The position numbers were made by a program, and so were the translations under genes. From Begonia masoniana (taxonomy: Eukaryota > Streptophyta > Magnoliopsida > Cucurbitales > Begoniaceae), in the NCBI GenBank assembly GCA_022432975.1, contig CM039502.1, positions 72,128,573 to 72,192,572 on the forward strand: a stretch of DNA of 64,000 bases, given 5' to 3'. The notes under the pieces were generated by a model. The model made no database searches. It was not told where the DNA came from and was given only the letters and a program-made list of their open reading frames with translations. The stretch's first letter is position 1. Every line of letters begins with the position of its first letter. Positions 61,601 through 64,000 of this stretch are shown piece after piece.

Positions 61601-61959
61601 CCTACAGCATTCACCAAAGCTCACATCTATACTCCTCTCTACCATCACTAGTTACAATGTAGCACGAAATCGAAGTAGACTCACCTAGTTTAGAGAAAAT
61701 CGGAGAGGGAATCGCCTGGAGAGCTCTGCTGAGCTTGAGCTGAATACAGAGAGAGAGAGAGTATGGAAAATAGTGGCGGCTACAGTGCATTAATCACAAA
61801 ACCCCTTTCCTTAAATAGGTTACCACTATAATTCTCTATTTACCATTATGCCATTACTTAGTCATTTATTAACCTAATCACTAATTCTCTCAATTTTATC
61901 CATAAAACGTACACTACAAGTTGGTTAAGTAAATTGGTTCTAAGAAACCGGGTGTTACA
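58681..61959 (-). repeat. 3' LTR of the minus-strand gypsy element, 3.28 kb
   Basis: Minus strand starts TGTAACACCCGGTTTC at 61959 and ends CGGGGCGTTACA at 58681. It aligns with solo LTR A from the start through AAATTGAGAGAATTAGTGAT and AACCTATTTAAGGAAAGG. It has the same ~110-base tandem duplication (61065-61262) and the module at 60977-60931. The ~1.1-kb length difference is due mainly to the 50-bp array. Confidence 0.92.
58850..60500. repeat. 50-bp array in the gypsy 3' LTR
   Basis: CTACGCTCACATCCACCGGT recurs every 50 bases from 58871 to 60321 (30 copies), with two more after an irregular stretch. The inner copies look identical; a few (59990, 60290, 60340) carry GGTCACAAACGA instead of GGTCGCAAAATGA, like the degenerate units that follow to ~60550. 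On the minus strand the core is TTGTCATTTTGCGACCGG. Confidence 0.97.
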
Positions 61960-61975
61960 ATCTACCCTCCTTAAA
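61960..61975 (-). promoter_or_regulatory. Polypurine tract of the minus-strand gypsy element
   Basis: The minus strand reads TTTAAGGAGGGTAGAT directly before the LTR start TGTAACACCC. Confidence 0.82.
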
Positions 61976-61997
61976 AGAATTTTGTCCTCAAAATTCG

Positions 61998-64000
61998 TTA
62001 CTTGAATAATTCTGGATATTGGTTCCTCATATTCTGCTGGCGCTCCCAGGTTGTTTCCTCTATGTTCTGGTTGTGCTATAAAACTTTCACTAGTGGGACT
62101 TCTTTGTTGCGCAACACCTTCACAGCATAGTCTAGGATCCTTACTGGTTTCTCCACATAATTAAGAGTGGGATGAAATTCAGTACTCTGCTGTTCCAAAA
62201 TCTGAGATGGATTTCTCAAGCACTTCTTTAGCATCGAAACGTGGAACACATTGTGAATCCCTTCCATAGAGGCTGACAATTGTAACTCATATGCTGTTTT
62301 TCCAATCCTCTTCACGATCGAGAAAGGTCCAATATATCTGGAGTTCAACTTGCCTCTCTTTTCAAATCTCACAACTCCTTTGAGTGGTGATACCTTAAGA
62401 AAAATTTCATTACCTACCTCAAACTCCAATTCTTTACGTCTACGATCAGCATAACTTTTCTGTCGACTCTGAGCTGCGAAGATTCTCTGTCGGATGAGGG
62501 CAATCTTCTCCCTGGTCTGTTGCACAATGTCAAGACCAATCAAACGTGCTTCACCAACTTCATCCCAGTACGATGGATTTTCGTCCATACAATGCTTCAT
62601 ACGGTGCCATGCCGATAGTTGCCTGAAAACTGTTATTATAAGAAAACTCCATCAATGATAAATATTTACTCCAAGATCCTTGAAAATCTAAAATGCATGC
62701 ACGAAGCATATCTTTTAAGGTCTGAATAGTCCTCTCGGATTGTCCATCTGTTTGAGGGTAAAAAGCTGTACTGAAATTAAGCTGCGTACCCATAGCTTTG
62801 TGTAAACTCTTCCAGAACTTAGATGTAAATCTAGAGTCTCGGTCTGAAACTATAGTGCTTGGAACCCCATACAGTCTAACAATCTCTTGCACATATAACT
62901 CAGCAAGTTAATCCATCGAGTATGTTATCTTTATAGGCAGAAAATGGGCAGATTTAGTTAGACGATCCACAATAACCCAAATTGCATCATGTCCTCTTGT
63001 TGTCTGAGGAAATCCTACCACAAAATCCATCGTTATTTGCTCCCATTTCCATTCAGGAACTGGCAAAGGTTGTAATGTTCCTGCAGGTCTCTGATGTTCA
63101 GATTTAACCTGCTGGCAAACGAGACACAATCCTACATACTCTGCCATACATCTTTTCATACCTGGCAACCAATAATGTTGCTTAAGGTCTCTGTACATTT
63201 TTGTACTTCCAGGATGAATAGAGAATCTAGAAGAATGAGCTTCTGAAAGGATCTCTTCTCGGAGTTCTTTATTGACTGGAACAAACCATCTATTTCGAAA
63301 CTTGAGAATTCCATCAACAGAATGGTTAAAATCTGATTTATCAGTAGAATTCATGAATGACCTATACTTATCACATTCCACATCATCCATCTGAACTTTC
63401 TTTATTTTCTCCAGAATAGTAGGCCTCAAGGAAATGGCAGAAAGCATAACTGACACACTGGACATTACCTCAAGGTTAAATCCTTCTAATTCAGTCTCTA
63501 AGGTTATCAGTATGTCAAGAATCAATGCAGAGGCTGAAGTCGTCACTCTACTCAATGCATCAGCCACTACATTCACCTTGCCGGGGTGGTATTTGATCTC
63601 AAAATCGTAGTCCTTGACAAACTCTAACCATCTACGTTGCCTCATATTTAATTCTTTCTATGTGAAAATATACTTCAGACTTTTATGGTCCGAAAATATC
63701 TCACAAGACTGTCCATATAGGTAATGCCTCCAAATCTTTAATGCAAAAATCACTGCAGCTAATTCTAAGTCGTGTGTAGGGTAATTCTTCTCGTGTGTTT
63801 TCAACTGTCTAGAAGTATAGGCTATTACTTTTCCATCTTGCATCAACACACAACCGAGTCCAACCTTGGAAGCGTCACAATAAATACTGAACTTTCCATT
63901 TTCAACAGGGAGTGTTAATACTGGAGCATTGGTCAATTTTTGTTTCAAGGTCTGGAAACTGGTTTCACATTCCTCTGTCTAAGCATACTTAATGTTTTTC
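61998..64000 (-). pseudogene. Gypsy pol: RNase H, integrase, chromodomain-like tail (partial)
   Basis: RNase [21 protein letters not shown] (~63890) and [12 protein letters not shown]. Integrase zinc region: [23 protein letters not shown] (~63225-63110). Core: MDFVVGFPQTTRGHDAIWVI, then [18 protein letters not shown] and [20 protein letters not shown] (~62870-62730). Tail: SPLKGVVRFEKRGKLNSRYI and EETTWERQ to the TAA at 61998. In-frame stops lie near 63968, at 63655-63657, 62908-62910 and 62076-62078; a frame change with a small deletion lies near 62580. RT and gag are beyond the window. Confidence 0.9.

Larger units (their letters stand above)
58681..64000 (-). mobile_element. Ty3/gypsy retrotransposon, minus strand, 5' part beyond the window
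   Basis: Reading right to left: RNase H, integrase and tail of pol (64000-61998), polypurine tract, 3' LTR (61959-58681). It belongs to the same LTR family as solo LTR A. It inserted into the copia RT fragment that ends at 58680. The target duplication cannot be checked because the 5' LTR is outside the window. Confidence 0.9.

Overview
The window is plant nuclear DNA, most likely from a eudicot with a retrotransposon-rich genome. The evidence is spliced host genes with GT..AG introns, plant-type Ty1/copia and Ty3/gypsy LTR retrotransposons primed by initiator-tRNA-Met-type sites, Mutator-like (MULE) DNA transposons, a Cassandra-type TRIM carrying 5S rRNA-like sequence, and AT-rich spacers. 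I cannot fix the family or species from sequence alone.

Layout. (1) 1-10487: minus-strand Sirevirus-like Ty1/copia element (gag, pol, extra env-like ORF) with two long LTRs; the left LTR runs off the window. Its 5' LTR contains a 34-bp minisatellite. The element sits inside the transposase gene of a MULE whose N-terminal part continues at 10488-12191. (2) 12.4-18.9 kb: a gene island with three host genes: a nine-exon nucleoside hydrolase (URH1 type), an intronless small LysM protein, and a convergent five-exon GDSL esterase/lipase. (3) 20.2-27.5 kb: a 7.3-kb MULE with a decayed transposase split by a complete Cassandra TRIM (with target-site duplication) and by a cluster of SINE-like units. 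It also carries an antisense gene homologous to the env-like ORF of the copia element. (4) 28.5-34.4 kb: two long-TIR foldback/MULE-type elements. The second is a Pack-MULE with a captured host gene fragment and a gypsy solo LTR in its right TIR. (5) 34.5-37.0 kb: a second gypsy solo LTR with a perfect 5-bp target duplication. (6) 37.1-42.9 kb: two LTR beginnings facing each other around a 35-bp x 69 array and a 53-bp array. (7) 42.9-54.9 kb: a decayed plus-strand Ty3/gypsy chromovirus whose LTRs hold a 26/30-bp composite array (5' side), a 1466-nt pure T run and a 29/30-bp array (3' side). (8) 54.9-64.0 kb: LTR remnants, a copia RT fragment, and a minus-strand gypsy element whose 3' LTR holds a 50-bp array.

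The most unusual theme is that tandem arrays sit inside LTRs of different retrotransposon families, and several monomers share one core. The block TTGTCGTTTAGCGATCGG in the copia LTR differs at only two of 18 positions from the block in the 35-bp array between gypsy-type LTR halves. Related forms occur in the 50-bp array and in solo LTR A, with shorter GTGAYCGGTGGAT-type cores in the 26- and 30-bp arrays. No retroelement gene here is intact; the three host genes appear intact.

All exon structures, element borders and period counts were read by eye. Copy numbers of long arrays and the T run depend on assembly quality and should be treated as provisional.
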